Notes under the pieces: generated by a model | What the model was told of the DNA's origin: nothing | Databases searched by the model: none | Seen by the model: only the letters and a program-made list of their open reading frames with translations | DNA from: Ixodes scapularis | Lineage: Eukaryota > Arthropoda > Arachnida > Ixodida > Ixodidae | Length of the DNA stretch: 64,000 nt | NCBI RefSeq assembly: GCF_016920785.2 | Contig: NW_024609879.1 | Location: forward strand, 16,994,078-17,058,077 | Direction: 5' to 3' | Made by a program: the position numbers and the translations under genes | Part shown: positions 1 through 12,200 of the stretch, one piece after another | Layout of the letters: each line of letters opens with the position of its first letter | How positions within the stretch are numbered: position 1 is the stretch's first letter

Positions 1-235
1 AGTTACTTCCCTAACTGGTCCCAGTTCACTCCATTCCCAACTGGGATTCAAACCAGTTGACTCCCAACGGGGAATGGTTCAAACCAGTTGACTCCCAATT
101 GGGAATGGTTCAAACCAGTTGACCCCTCAGCTGGTCCCAGTTGGACTCCTATTGGTCCCAGTTGATTCCCAGTTGGTACCAGTTAGACCCTGTTGAAACC
201 AGTTGAGGTGCCAACTGGTCCCAGTTAGAAATTTT
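1..235. repeat. 31-bp minisatellite, degenerate
   Basis: Repeats of a unit built on AACCAGTTGACTCCCAA followed by GGGAATGGTTC. The phrase AACCAGTT recurs at about 51, 82 and 113, a 31-bp period. Degenerate variants with CAACTGGTCCCAGTT run on to about 220. The array starts at or before the window edge, so its full length is unknown. Confidence 0.8.
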
Positions 236-730
236 CGCCTGGGTTGGGATGCATTAAAAAACTAAAAAACGTGAATTTAAGCAGGAGGAAAAAGGACACA
301 CCTACGACACAGACAAGCGCAGTTTTGCATCTGTTTTATAGAAAACATAATTTGGGAGAACTTCGCAGTGTTTAACGTTATGCAAAAGCTCTAATCGAAA
401 AATCTGCTAACACCCGTCAAGTTCGGCGGATTTCGTGGACTTGGTACGTCCCGAACTTGGGTGGCCATTGTAGTAGTACAGTATAGACCTTTTCTGTGTA
501 CTCTCGTCCCCAGCCACCTAATAGGCATATCCGGTATGGGCGACGAAAAAATAATCCAACGTTTGAACCTGCAAATTGTAAAATAATAAAAGGGAGGCAA
601 AAAGAGAAAGTGTGACGGTTACGCTTATATCCTAAATGCCTTCTATTGGCGTGGCAAAGGCAAAACAATGTTTTTGCCCATACTGGAAGTGACGTCAATT
701 CAAGATGGCGGCGCACTTGCAGAAAAGGTC
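236..730. other. no gene recognised
   Basis: Short open frames occur on both strands but none resembles a known protein and none has splice or codon evidence. It lies between a minisatellite and an interspersed element and is probably old repeat or intron sequence of the PACS gene. Confidence 0.5.
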
Positions 731-2051
731 TATAGACCACTTACAACGTAACCGCTTATAGTGCAGGACCGGGTATAACGCGGTTTTTTTAAACCACCGG
801 TTCGCCTCCCATAGAACTCCATGTAATTACATACCGCTTAAAACGCAGGTGCGCGAAGGGAAATACCGGTTATAGTGCGGTTTCTGGCACAGCCCGCCGA
901 CCGCGCCGACGACCGGAGCAGCGAGCACGCTTCCCTGTGCGACATAGATAATGGCGCTGACGGCGCGAGCCGCAAGCGTTGCGCAAGCGGCACTCGCGGG
1001 GCAAGGAGGTTGCTCGAAGAAGCGGGAGAAGCGAAGAGAGAGGCTTCAGTTGCCCTAGCGACGGAGGAACGCACGCATGTGTCGTTCACGTGCGTGCGTC
1101 CCTCCGCCGCGTTGGCAACCAACAACTCCAACAACCGCAATGACAGATCAATCGCAGGTCAAGGAGAAGTGTTCACGCGCGTTGCATGAGCTCTCCTCCC
1201 CCACCACCATCTTTCGCAACGCTTAGAAGAAGAAGAAGAGCGCCCAGTGCGTACACACTATTGGCTCTCTCCTTTCCCCCCCAACGTCTATTACAACGCT
1301 TCTCCTCCTCCTCTGGTTGCGGGCCGGCTGCTTCTATCCGCAAACATGGCGTCGGTTGTGGTCGACGTCGTGATCGTTGTCGTAGACGGCGTTCATCTCA
1401 TCGTTCCGCGTAAAAGCGCTGTCCTTGACTGTGAATTTTCGTTGTGTGCCGCTATGATAACCCAGCACATACTAGAAGGGAAGATCCACCTACTCGTGCG
1501 GCGATGTCGTGGCGGCGCTTTCAAGACGGCAGAAACGCCCGTGTCGTCGTGTTTGTTTACTTTGACTACAGTGGTGATTTCTAAGCATTTGTGTCCTCGA
1601 ACATCGCCCGGATTTCTTATTTGGCGCATTTCATGCGTGTGCTCAAGTTCAAGGTATTACTGGCGCGTACCGTATGAAGGATGCGAATTTTCACGCGTTT
1701 TCATCTCCGGAGAAAAGTGATTAGGGGATTAGGGTTACAATCCTGAACGCTCGCAACGTCCGTCCGCAATCCGCGACGCCACTAAAAGGCTGCGCCAGGC
1801 AAAAGCCGCTCATTTCTTTCAAAATGTGTGACACACATGAGAGAGAAATGTACTAGTCTGGTGAAAATAAAGACTTTCCTCAAACTAAGCTTTATTTTTC
1901 ATCTAACATAAAATAAAATCTTTTACAGAGGTAAGTTTTCTCATGGCATGTATTTTGGCCTGAAAAATTGATGTTTCGGTTATAACGCGGTACCGCTTAT
2001 AGTGCAGATTTTCGCGACTCCCGCGACATACGTTATATGCGGTCTACACTG
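731..2051 (+). mobile_element. TA-flanked interspersed element, copy 1 (~1.3 kb)
   Basis: A second copy lies in reverse orientation at about 40303-41431. Both copies carry the subterminal phrase CCGCTTATAGTGCAG near one end, a related phrase near the other, and a shared GC-rich interior. The right end reads GGTCTACACTG followed by TA; the other copy ends AGTCTAAACTG followed by TA, so the terminus is CAGT(G/T)TAGAC with a TA target, as in Tc1/mariner-pogo elements. A 157-codon open frame at 1247-1720 is not preserved in the second copy and I do not call it a gene. It is a non-autonomous or decayed DNA transposon; the superfamily is an inference from the ends. Confidence 0.7.
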
Positions 2052-4785
2052 TAACTCCGCTGCATCAAGGCCCTTTTGCGAGGGGTCCTTCACTCCCATT
2101 GGCTGACGTAAGTGATCGCGTTGCCATAGCGACAACCAATGACATTCTTCTTGGAAGTCACGGTGTGAATCTAGGTACACAAATGATTGCTGCGAAATTT
2201 ACCAACCAAGAGGGGTCTTGCGTACTACAGTGATTTTTTTCTGGTATGACCGAAATGCAACTGCATTTTTTGTTTTATTGAAGTGGCACCCGAGCCTAGA
2301 AATCATCTTGGAAGAAAAAATATGTGGAGTTGCCTCAATTGCCAGCAGCTGCAACATAATTGGCAGCGTTGCTAACTAGCCGAAAAAATCCGATAGTATC
2401 TGGTGTGGGTGTAGGTCACCTTTGTGCTCATGAAGTGGTGCAGTCGACTTCCGTTAGTTCGACCTTGACGGGACAGGCAAAATTGGGTCGAATGATCCAA
2501 AAGTCAAATTAATAGATGCGTGCGAAATTCTGAATATCCAGCACTTTAGATCAGGTAGGCTAACATTTTTACAATAAGCCACCGCACACCGCCCCATGGC
2601 GGTGGCAGCGGTTGTGTATGTCCTTTGCGTGTTCAACGCGGGGGCTGTAGCAGTGACCGGCGGCACGCGCCGCCAGTGCCGGCACCGTTGCAACAGTGCT
2701 GCAGAGCAGCGCTCCACAGCCCGGGGCACCGGAAGCATATCTGATGTGTGGGGGCGACGTCTGGGGGCTCATGTCGCATCGTGTAGTTCACCTCTTTCTC
2801 TCTCACATATGTATATCAACGACCACTGATGGTGGGAGGGGAGAAGGGGGGAGGAAAGGGGGAGGGGAGGAACGGCTTTGAGTGGGGGACCATGCCCCCA
2901 CCTGTATGGGACCTGTGGGGGCGACTGCCTCCACTGCACCCCCGCTACAGTTCCGGAGCCCCTGTCCATAGTGGTGTTGCAACGGTCGCTGGTCCACAGC
3001 AATGTTGCAATGATTGCCTTGGTTGGTGCGCCAGTGCCACCAGCAACCGCTGCAACACCACTGCTTGTTCTCCACAGCAGTGTTGCAGTGGTTGTTTTGT
3101 GTTGAGACCTTGCCTTGTCCATTGTCTCAAAATGTGCTCTCTTTTTTCTCCCTTTTTGCTTTTCGGCACGTGCTTCAAAATTTGAATATGTTTTTCTTTT
3201 CGCCAATGGGTGCGGCTGATCGCTCTTGTAACTTGCCCACCATGTAAACTCAAAAAAAAAAAAAAAAAAAGGCTGTTTTTTTGCGTCATGCAGGGCCAGT
3301 CGTGCTTGTAGTGTAGAGCGCAAGACACACTTCAACAATCTAGAAGTTGTCCTTTCTGATAGATATTAAGACAGAGTTCTACAATCAATATTGGGGGGGC
3401 CGGAGTAAGTTCAATGCTTGCATATTTGTGACAAGAAATGGAAGGTTAAAATGCGCACTAAGCTGCGGAGACAAGCCACTGCATAAAACAGTGCTTACTC
3501 ACAACTGATGGTTTGTTGAAAGAACTGATAAAATGGAAGCCATTTAGAAGTAATTATAATCATTGGTAGAGCAAAATCCTCTATTAAAGCAGTTTTTTTT
3601 TTTTTAAACCCACGGGTGTTTGTTTGAGGCAGGTTAGGTTTGTTTATGTCTAGAGTAGGGTGCCTCAATGTTGTTCTGAATATCTGAATCTGAATATCGT
3701 GTTCGTAATTCCCCGGAGATAGAACAAAGCGCGAGAAAACATGAAAACTTTCGACCAGTTGGTGTGTCCTGAGAGGATCTTTCGGCTGCCGAGCTCGAGG
3801 GCTGCGTGTGCAATTGCAATCCTGCCAGGTATATTCTCCGCACTGGTACCGGTCGTGGTGTCTTTTTCTGCCCTTTTTCAAAGTGCGCGTGCATTGCTTT
3901 GACAGAAGCTGAAGTTGCGCAAGAGCAGAGTTTCCAAAAACTTCTTTCGTGACGTCACGCTCCGGGAAGGAGGGGCTTCGGCGGTACTTCGAAAATGATT
4001 TTCTGCAGCCTCCGTGCATTAAATAAAAAGATATTGAATTTCAACATTCGAAATCCTGGAGGTCAAATGAAGACGATTTAAGTGTGTTTCCTCAAATAGA
4101 AAAAAAAAAACGCTTCAGCTTCCCTTTAAGGTGATGTAATTTTTTGTTGTGGCCGATGCTGATGGCACGGGCTCACGAGGAAAATGCAAAGAAATTGATG
4201 CCGCCGACCTAAGTCAGTGCTGAAAGCTTGTGCCGGCAAACAATCCTTTATGCACTCCGGAGCAAATCATTGCAACAAAAATGGTTTGGTGTGTTCAATC
4301 TTATCACCTTGTTAGTTGATAACATTCGAAAGATGTGACCTGCCAATTTCACTCAGTCAGTTACTATTCGCCAACTGCGACACCCTATAGATGGCGGGGT
4401 GGTAGTTCCAAGGCGGTGGAAGAGACTGGGACAGATTCTCCAGGATCTCTTTTGCACCTGCTTGCCGACGCTGGTCGGCGTGCTAAACATAGTTTATTTT
4501 CCTACAAAGGCAAAGTGGTCGGGGCAGGGGCGCATTACGGGTGACAGATGTTGATGGGCATTGAGAAAGCGAGCATATTGATATTTAAAAGTTAAGAAAA
4601 CCTCGACTTGCAAAGCTTCTTGGAGGGGGAGCGTGCTTTGAGCACTGGCCACGTCGCTGTCTGTGGCAAAATATTTTTGAGGGTGATGAAGATATTGTGG
4701 TGTTTGCGCTTTGCCTGGCCATCGGTGGTCTAAGAAGTGAGCTGCGCGCGGTGACCGTCAAGCTCCGGAAGAGCAGCCTTCACGG
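2052..4785. other. repeat-rich gene-free stretch
   Basis: No coding exon recognised. About 2590-3110 is low-complexity DNA in which phrases such as GTTGCAACAGTGCTG recur in both orientations, with a purine-rich G tract at 2828-2872. An 18-base A run at about 3251 and a T run at about 3591-3605 could be retroposon tails. Long frames here, such as 2769-3338 on the - strand, read through simple sequence. Confidence 0.5.
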
Positions 4786-4787
4786 TA

Positions 4788-4975
4788 CAGTCTAAGCTTG
4801 TTATAACAGACCTGGATTTTGACCAAGATTTCGGTCTGTTGTAAGAGCAATATGTTGTATACAGATATGAAGTTGAGTCAATGTTATATGGAGGAAAACC
4901 AACCGAACTTCACAAATTGGTATGTCATATCCACGTATCTGTTGTAACCAAGTCTGTTGTAATGAGCGTAGACTG
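4788..4975. mobile_element. 188-bp MITE with TA target duplication
   Basis: Inverted ends: CAGTCTAAGCTTGTTATAAC on the left, and on the right a stretch whose reverse complement begins CAGTCTACGCTCATTACAAC. Both ends are flanked by TA (4786-4787 and 4976-4977). Size, ends and target fit a non-autonomous Tigger/pogo-type element. Confidence 0.8.
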
Positions 4976-6096
4976 TATTGGTGTCTTCATGTCACATGCT
5001 CGCAACTTGCTGCTCACCATCGTGGTTTTACTGCATTGCAACAGATGATCAATCTGCACTGTGGTTATTGATAAAAAGTTTTAGAACAGCATGACTGCAG
5101 GCTGCTGTACGGTGTAGCATTGCAACCGGAAGCTCGTGCAGCACATTTGAAGCGTAATTTTCATTGTGCATGCCATGTTCACGTCAACCTGTGGCAGCAC
5201 TATAATAAAACTGCCTTTTAGCGTCATTGGCGTGTTAAGAGGTTTTATTTATTGCTCTATCAAAAATAAATATTTTAATACACCGTTGATTTGTGTACCG
5301 CGTTATTTGCAACGTTGCGACCCGCCTCGCCAAAACTGCCCGTTCTAAGCTCTTGTCATGAACGGCTGGCTAACGCAGGCACGCTTAAAAGGCTTCGAGC
5401 ATTTCTTTATTTGACTTTGTAATTACCTGGAAGCAAGTAGTAACCTAAACGTATTCTGTCTTTTGAAATGTGCTTGGAGCCAATGGTCATGTTCCTTGTA
5501 ATGGCCTTAAAACGCGGACCCGTTCCCGACGTCTACTGCTTGACATATCGTTGCGCGACCTGTTTTCTCCCATTTAGGGCAAAGAAGAGACTTTTCATAG
5601 ACTGTACGCTAGAGCTCTAGACTATTAGCGGGAGGGTTTGCCGTCACGTCGAGCCCAGATTGAGCTGGTGACCTCAAGGCCAGAAATCCGCAGCGTATAC
5701 GATATACGAAAAGTCCCCAATGAAATTAGAGATCCCGGTCTCTTCGTGCAATGATGTTGTGAGGCAGTACGGAACAATTTTTTTTTAATGCGCTCACTGT
5801 TTTTCCTTAAGACTGCTTCATGCACAAACATGCCGTCCAGAACCATGCGGTAATACCATCACCAAGGCACCAAGGCCGACAGTCCCTGCCACTGCCTCTG
5901 TGCCGCCGCCGCCTTCCCCGCTCCTCTGGCTCTTCGTACGTCTGTGAGAGGGCGAGCGGCGGGCTGGAGTTGCGAATAGGGGGCAGACAGATGAGAGACT
6001 CTCACTAATACACCATAGAGGCTTTCCTCCAAACGTCCCGGCATGCTGTAGCTACCCAGAGGGCCAAAATCAAGTGTTTGGCATCCGTCTTTTCAG
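4976..6096. other. no gene recognised
   Basis: Upstream of the first exon I can place. No open frame matches a known family and no further PACS exon could be identified. Confidence 0.5.
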
Positions 6097-6219
6097 GACA
6101 CAGAGCCCGAAGAAGGAGCGAGTCCGCCCCACAGCGCGGAAGAGCGCGTCCACAAGGTCGTCGGCACCGCCCCGGCAGTGCCTACTCCCAGGGGGGCGCC
6201 GAGGGACTCGGACAGCAGC
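6097..6219 (+). CDS. PACS: PACS exon A (tentative)
   Basis: A TTTTCAG acceptor and a GTGAGT donor bound 123 nt that are open in phase 0, matching the phase-0 start of the next exon. It encodes 41 residues rich in Ser, Pro, Glu and Arg, ending TPRGAPRDSDSS. Vertebrate PACS proteins have a poorly conserved, Ser/Pro-rich linker at this place. The call rests on splice sites, phase and position rather than similarity, so it is the least certain exon. Confidence 0.6.
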
Positions 6220-9200
6220 GTGAGTGTTGGCCGACGTTTGTTTGACGCGCCAGAGAAACGCTCAACTTGGCACGGGCTTGGCAGTCCTAGGGGCCTAACT
6301 TGGGCCTAATACGGTTTTGCCCTAAGGTGCTAGTTAGTGCCAGTGTATGTTTCTTTGGCATTTCTCGAGCTTTTCTCTGGCTCTCCACATAATTGCCAAA
6401 GTGCCAGACGTGAGCCAGAGGTGCCACGTACGAACTGAAGAGCCAGCGGGGAAGCCTAAATCTGGCACTTGCTTGACATTTGAGGTCCAAAGTTGCCAGA
6501 AGAAAACCGAACAGTCATAAGTGAATCCTAGCTATTTCATTTGTTGATCGATTTAGGCCCAGAGACGCCAGGTGACAGCCAAACAACCTGCAGTGAACCC
6601 TAACTTTGGCACTTGTTTGTCGAATTGAAGCCAAGACACCCAGACTCTGGCCAAAGGACAAGTTTAGCTCTACCCTGGCTTCTTCAGACCTTCTTAAAGT
6701 CCTAAATTCCCAGACAGAAACAAAATTTTGGCCTGAAGAACCTAAATCTCAGAATACAAAAATTCTCTAAAAAATGTTTTGAGACATTTATTTTTTTATT
6801 TTTAGCAAGGGCAATATGAATTCAACCCACTTCGAATAAGTCTCCAAAAATCGCTTTTGCAACCTTTGACACTGTCACCAGCCACGTCACGAGACGTCGC
6901 AGATGCCACATTGTGACCTACTTGGTGATGTTCCGCGATATTATCTGTGTCACCACGGCACGTGATGTTTGGTCACGTCGTGCGATGCATTGTGGCACTG
7001 ATCACGTGAGCATTGTCTGTTTTATGTATCGTACGTCTGGTCCGCTCACAAAAGCTTGTAAATTCAGGCTCGTGTATAGACACCGAGCACAGCTAGGAAC
7101 GTGCTGCACATTTCTTGTCTTCCAATTAATTGGTTGAGTAAACCCAAACGTCGCGCCGTTTTGTTTCTGTTATGCGAGAGTTTCTTTTTTTCATGCAAAA
7201 TACGTATGTGAATACAATTTAACTTATTTTGTTTCGCCGAAATACAATTGAGGTGGGTCGGAGGGTCTTATGGCATGTCTCTGATTGTCTTCGGCATACC
7301 TTTACACGTTGCTGCACTTTCATAAATACCTCAAAACCCCGTACGGATGCCCTTTTCTGAGAGATCGCCGATCCCCTTTTTTCTGGCTATACATCCGTAA
7401 CGTAACAATTCCGAAACGTCGACCACCCCCCAATTCCCGACGGAGCAACCACGCGATTTGCGGAATCGGTACGTGCGATTAGCGAGCTCGGAGCAGGTTT
7501 CCGCATATTGATCACACCACACAACCCGAGTTTGCCGAGTTTGCGAGCTGCTTGCGAAATGTTGGTTACCGTGGCGAGCAAGTTTGTAGCGGGTTCCTGT
7601 ATGTTCATCGTACCGTGAAACACGAATCTGCTGCGGTGTTTATCGGTAATTTTGACATGAAACATTCTTTGGCTAGGTGTTCGACATTTCGAGAAGCCCA
7701 GATAAATGCGTGGCCGCGAGGCTCGGCACAGATTGGTCGGCGGGGGGAGGGAAGGAATGAGGTGCTTGACACCGATTGGCTTATGGGGAGGTCACGTGAC
7801 CAGAGGGGTAGGCGAGGAGGAGCTCGACCACCTGCGTGCACCGAGGGAGAGGAGCTTGCGAGTACGGAAGGCTCTAAAAAATCGCCAGGTTTATCAGCCG
7901 AATTAGCGGTAGTATCGCTTCATTCCAGGAACAACCATCGAGTGTACAGACGGTACGCATTAAACTATCTGACAAAGAGCGCCGCGAACGTAGGCATCTG
8001 GCGTCCGGAATTGGGGAGTATTGCCGAACGTTTGTGATGCTAAAATATTTCCCGTATGCAACGCAACTGCCTATCAATTCGCCATAAATGTTCGATAAAC
8101 TTTTGCCGTCTCATTGTTGAGGAGTGCCCACCCAATATTTTTGGCCTTTCGTCGCTTCGAAACGGACGAGCATTCGTGCAGAATGTTACGTTACGGGTTT
8201 ACGACCGGCGACCACAGTGGTGCGCACGCGTGCCTTGCCCTTGCAGCCCTGGGTCCTGGACCAGTTGGGGCAGCTGTTTGCGGGCGACGAGGCGGTGCCC
8301 GACCGCCTGCTGCTGGTGGAGGCTCCCTGGCTGGCGACGGCACTGCAGAGGGCGGCCCTGCCGGGCGTCCTGTCGCTGGCGCACGGCGCAGATCTGAAGG
8401 CGGCCTTGGCCGCGCTCGTGTCCAGGATACAGAAGTTGTGAGTGCCCTCGCGACGTTTCCTTGCAGTCGTCCACGGGGCGAGAGCGGTGGTGGAGGGGCT
8501 CCGGTCGTCCCGCCTCTGGCACAAGCTTCATATTTTCGACGGCACTTGGGCGTCTTGCGCGCCCGGACCGTGCGCTCGCGGTCATAGTGGGGCGAAAGGC
8601 ACGGAGCGTGCGTTGGGCGTTCGAAAGATGCCCTCCACTTCTCATTCTGCGAGTGACCGTACCTTTTCTAGAGCCACCGAGTATGGCAGGGTTAGCTGTG
8701 CGAGTAGCAACATTACACGTAAAGATCTTGTTTAGCCCGTTTATAACAAAGCCCATGGGATTCAGAAATAACTTGGCTATACAGTAAAACTTCGTTATAA
8801 CAAAATGGGATATAACAAACTAATGGATATAACGAAGCAATCATAATTCCCCTTGCTTGCTAATAGGGAAGAAATGGACATTGGCTATAACAAACTAATG
8901 GTTATAACGAAATAATTATGATCGCTCCTTCAACTTTGTTATAACGAGGTTTTACTGTATCTCCACTTTTTTACTATATCTAGGCTCTACAAAAAATGAA
9001 AAAAGATTGGATGGGCAGATTTGTTTATTAACAGTGCAGAAACTGGCTCGAGGATTGTGGCCTTGAGGCAATCAGACTGAGAACCAAAGTTCCGGTCGAG
9101 TGTGGAACTCGCAAAGTATGTATGAAACGTGTCTACCACTGGGACGGCTGCTATGGAGGTCACCACCTGCGGAACGCACCCACCGTCGTTACAATTGGAG

Positions 9201-12200
9201 TTTGAGGAGCCATCATCCAGGTTTTTTTTGAGACACTCTCGGCGAGTTGTCCAAAGCACCGATATCGTTGTCTGCAGAACCATGGTCCGTGTGATCTGGT
9301 CCAGGCGGGGAGGCACGAGGTCGACCTCATTGGCAGACTGCCAAAGCTGCTCGAGGGCCTGCTGCTGCACCATCGGTTGCTGCTTTGTCTGGTAGGCCCC
9401 TCATCGGAGCCACTGGTCCGCAAGAAGACTTCTTTCTGGAAGCGGAGAACAGTGGGCAGCTCGACATTTCTCCAGGCTCTGCTTGCAAAGAAGATCACCT
9501 TCACCAGCAGGACCTTCGGTTTGGCGGACTCGTCGGTGGTGGGGACGTCGATGAGAAGGTGCTCTATTACTCGGCACCGTTTGCGACGACCCCTCGATTC
9601 ATAGGCCATAGCTTGGCAGGGGTGTTGGGACAGGAACAACACCTTGATGGCTTCGAGGCATCCGTTCGTGTGGTTTGCAATTGTCCGGCAACAACAGCAC
9701 CTTGCGTTTCTTTTCTATACCGTATCTTTGTCAAAATCGTTGAGACGTTTGCCGAAGAGGTCTCGTGTCATCCTTGTTGTCTGTGTATGTCACGGGCATG
9801 GACGATGAAGCTTTGTGGTTTTCCGCCTTGCCGATGGCCAGGGGGCTTATCCAAGCCATCCGCGTTGGGACGGAACGGCACTGTGACCCGGTTCTTGCCG
9901 TTCTTCCCTTTCACATGCTTATTTGTCCTGGCTGGGTGAGCCTTTGCTGGCGGGTGTTTAAAAAACAATCCGGTCTCGTCAGCATTGTAGATGTTCCGGT
10001 CCATGCACGTTCCAAAGGTGGTCCAGGTTCTTGTCCATCCATCGTTGGAGCGCTTGAGTGTCGACAGACTCAACTTTCCCAAGAATGCTCTTGCAGGTGG
10101 TTCGAAGTCCTTTTGGCCGAGAGTGATCGTCCACGAACCATGTGTAGAGTGCAGCCTCTACGTTGCCGGTAGTTGCCTTCCGGATCCTTTCCTTGTTCTC
10201 GCTACCAACGTCGTTGTCAAGAACAGCATCAATTTCGCTTTCATTCTTGATAATCGTCGAGAGCGTGGACCGAACTACCTTGTACTCCCGCGCAACGTCT
10301 GTTTTCTTGACGTTTTGACGGATTTCGTCCAAAATGGTACGCTTGACTCTCGGCAGCAGCACTTTCTTCTTTCCGGTCGATGACCCAAGGCTTGCAAGAT
10401 TTGACATCACCGAAAAATTGGGGATCGGGGGAAGTGAGGCGGTGGTCCAAAGTGATTCTCTCAAAATGTACTAATGCAAGTCTGTTGCTCAAAAGTTGTC
10501 AGTGGGAAATCAGGGTCGCAAAAAATCGAAACGGCAAAACGGGAGAAAGCAGAATGACGTCAGTGTTGAGTGAAAACCTGGGGAAGACGACACGAAAATG
10601 AAAAGAAAAGCATGATGTGATCACGCGATCGCCAGGTGGCACAGCCGGCGTGAATGTATGTCTTCAGAAACATGAGCGAACTGACTCTAGAGTTGGCCTG
10701 CAGTTCCGCAAAAGCGTAGTTAAAGGACACACGCAAAGAAAAAAAGCTTTTTTATTAAACAGGCTAGATGGAAAAAGAATATTATAAAACGAATTTACAA
10801 CGAAGAAAAAAAAAATTAGAGCTATATTTACGGCGCAAAACAAATTTGTAGTTGACACCCGCGGGAGCCGCCGCTGGTCACGTGGTAGGCCCGCGCGCCG
10901 CCGCGTTGTGTCATTGCCGTGCTATGTCACCGCCGCCGCAAAGTGACGCCGCCGTTGCACACTGAGCGTTGTGCGACACCGCTTCAACGCGTTTTTCCAC
11001 GCCGCCGTCGCCGCCGCTGTGCAAGTTCGTCTGCTTCGGCGCGTTGCCGCCGTCATCTGACCAGCACACAGGTCTATTACGTTTGCTTGCGCTTTTTCAA
11101 GAGTTTCCTTTGGGTTCTAAAAGTTACTTATTAATTTTAGTTTTTTGTTATACTTCAGACAAAGATGACTAAGTTACTTTTAGACGCCATACGAAGCTTC
11201 CGAAAGAGCGCAAGCACCGCGGGATAAATAAGGGCCAGTCACGTGATAAATAAGGACCACTTTTCCGCAGCGCCCGCGGGCGCCAACTACAAATTTGTAT
11301 AGCGCAGTCAATATAGCTCTAAAAATTTTTTTCTTCATTGTAAAATTGTTTTATGACATCCTTTTTCCACCTAAGCTGTTTAAAAAAATGTTTTTTTCCT
11401 TTGCATGTGTCCTTTAAGAGTTGAGTGTGCCTTGCAAGCGTGGCTAGCGTTGCTTGCCTCCGCTTACTCCAGCAAACAAACAAGGCAGGGCAGAAAAAAA
11501 AAACTCCGCTTCACATAAACTTAAGCATGCACATTTTTCCAAAGTTCCTTCTTGGGGACATAAGTGCTTTTTTTCCCTTTTTTTAACAACGAGGAAGAAA
11601 TGTTGCAAACTGAAGCACTACAATTCAAACAAGTCCCTTGCAAGCATCTTTATGCGAACAAAATGTATTAGCAGACGCAACCACAGTATCTTTCGTAATA
11701 TGTTTATTTTAATGTTACGTCCGTAACAAGTTAAGATTCTTTCGGTTTTCTTTCATTCGCTTAGTACTGATTTTGCAACTACTATGCATGTTCCCTCAAA
11801 GACGGAACAACAGAAACGAACCTCTACAACTAGGGGTATGCGAATACCGAATAGTAGTTACCAAATCGAATACCGAATCGAATTAAGAAAAAAAAGCTGA
11901 ATATCAAATCGAATATTGAATAGTGATTTTATTTGTAGGAATTTTTTAGAGTGTGCTGTGAGTGAGATTATTATACGTGCAGAGTATGCGCCTGGTGCAG
12001 AATATACATCTTGTATGGAGCAAAAGCTCAAATGTATAGAAGCTGTGGTGAAAGAGAAAAGAAAAGCTCCTGCTGATGGATGTTGGGCTCTAAAGATCCA
12101 ATTTTATGGCACAAACATAATCTATCTACCCTAAGCGTCATGGAAAACTCAGTTACAGCCATGCATGCTTTTTTTTTTTTTCTTGTTAAAAGCACGACCT

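Noticed and set aside
1247..1720. 157-codon open frame as a gene
   Set aside because: It lies inside an interspersed element whose second copy (40303-41431) does not keep the frame; no recognised domain.
2769..3338. 189-codon frame on the - strand
   Set aside because: It runs through low-complexity repeats and a poly-A/T tract (FFFFFF run); composition, not coding selection, explains it.
4335..4544. Possible upstream PACS exon
   Set aside because: No similarity to PACS, and no splice pair keeping phase with the exon at 6097.
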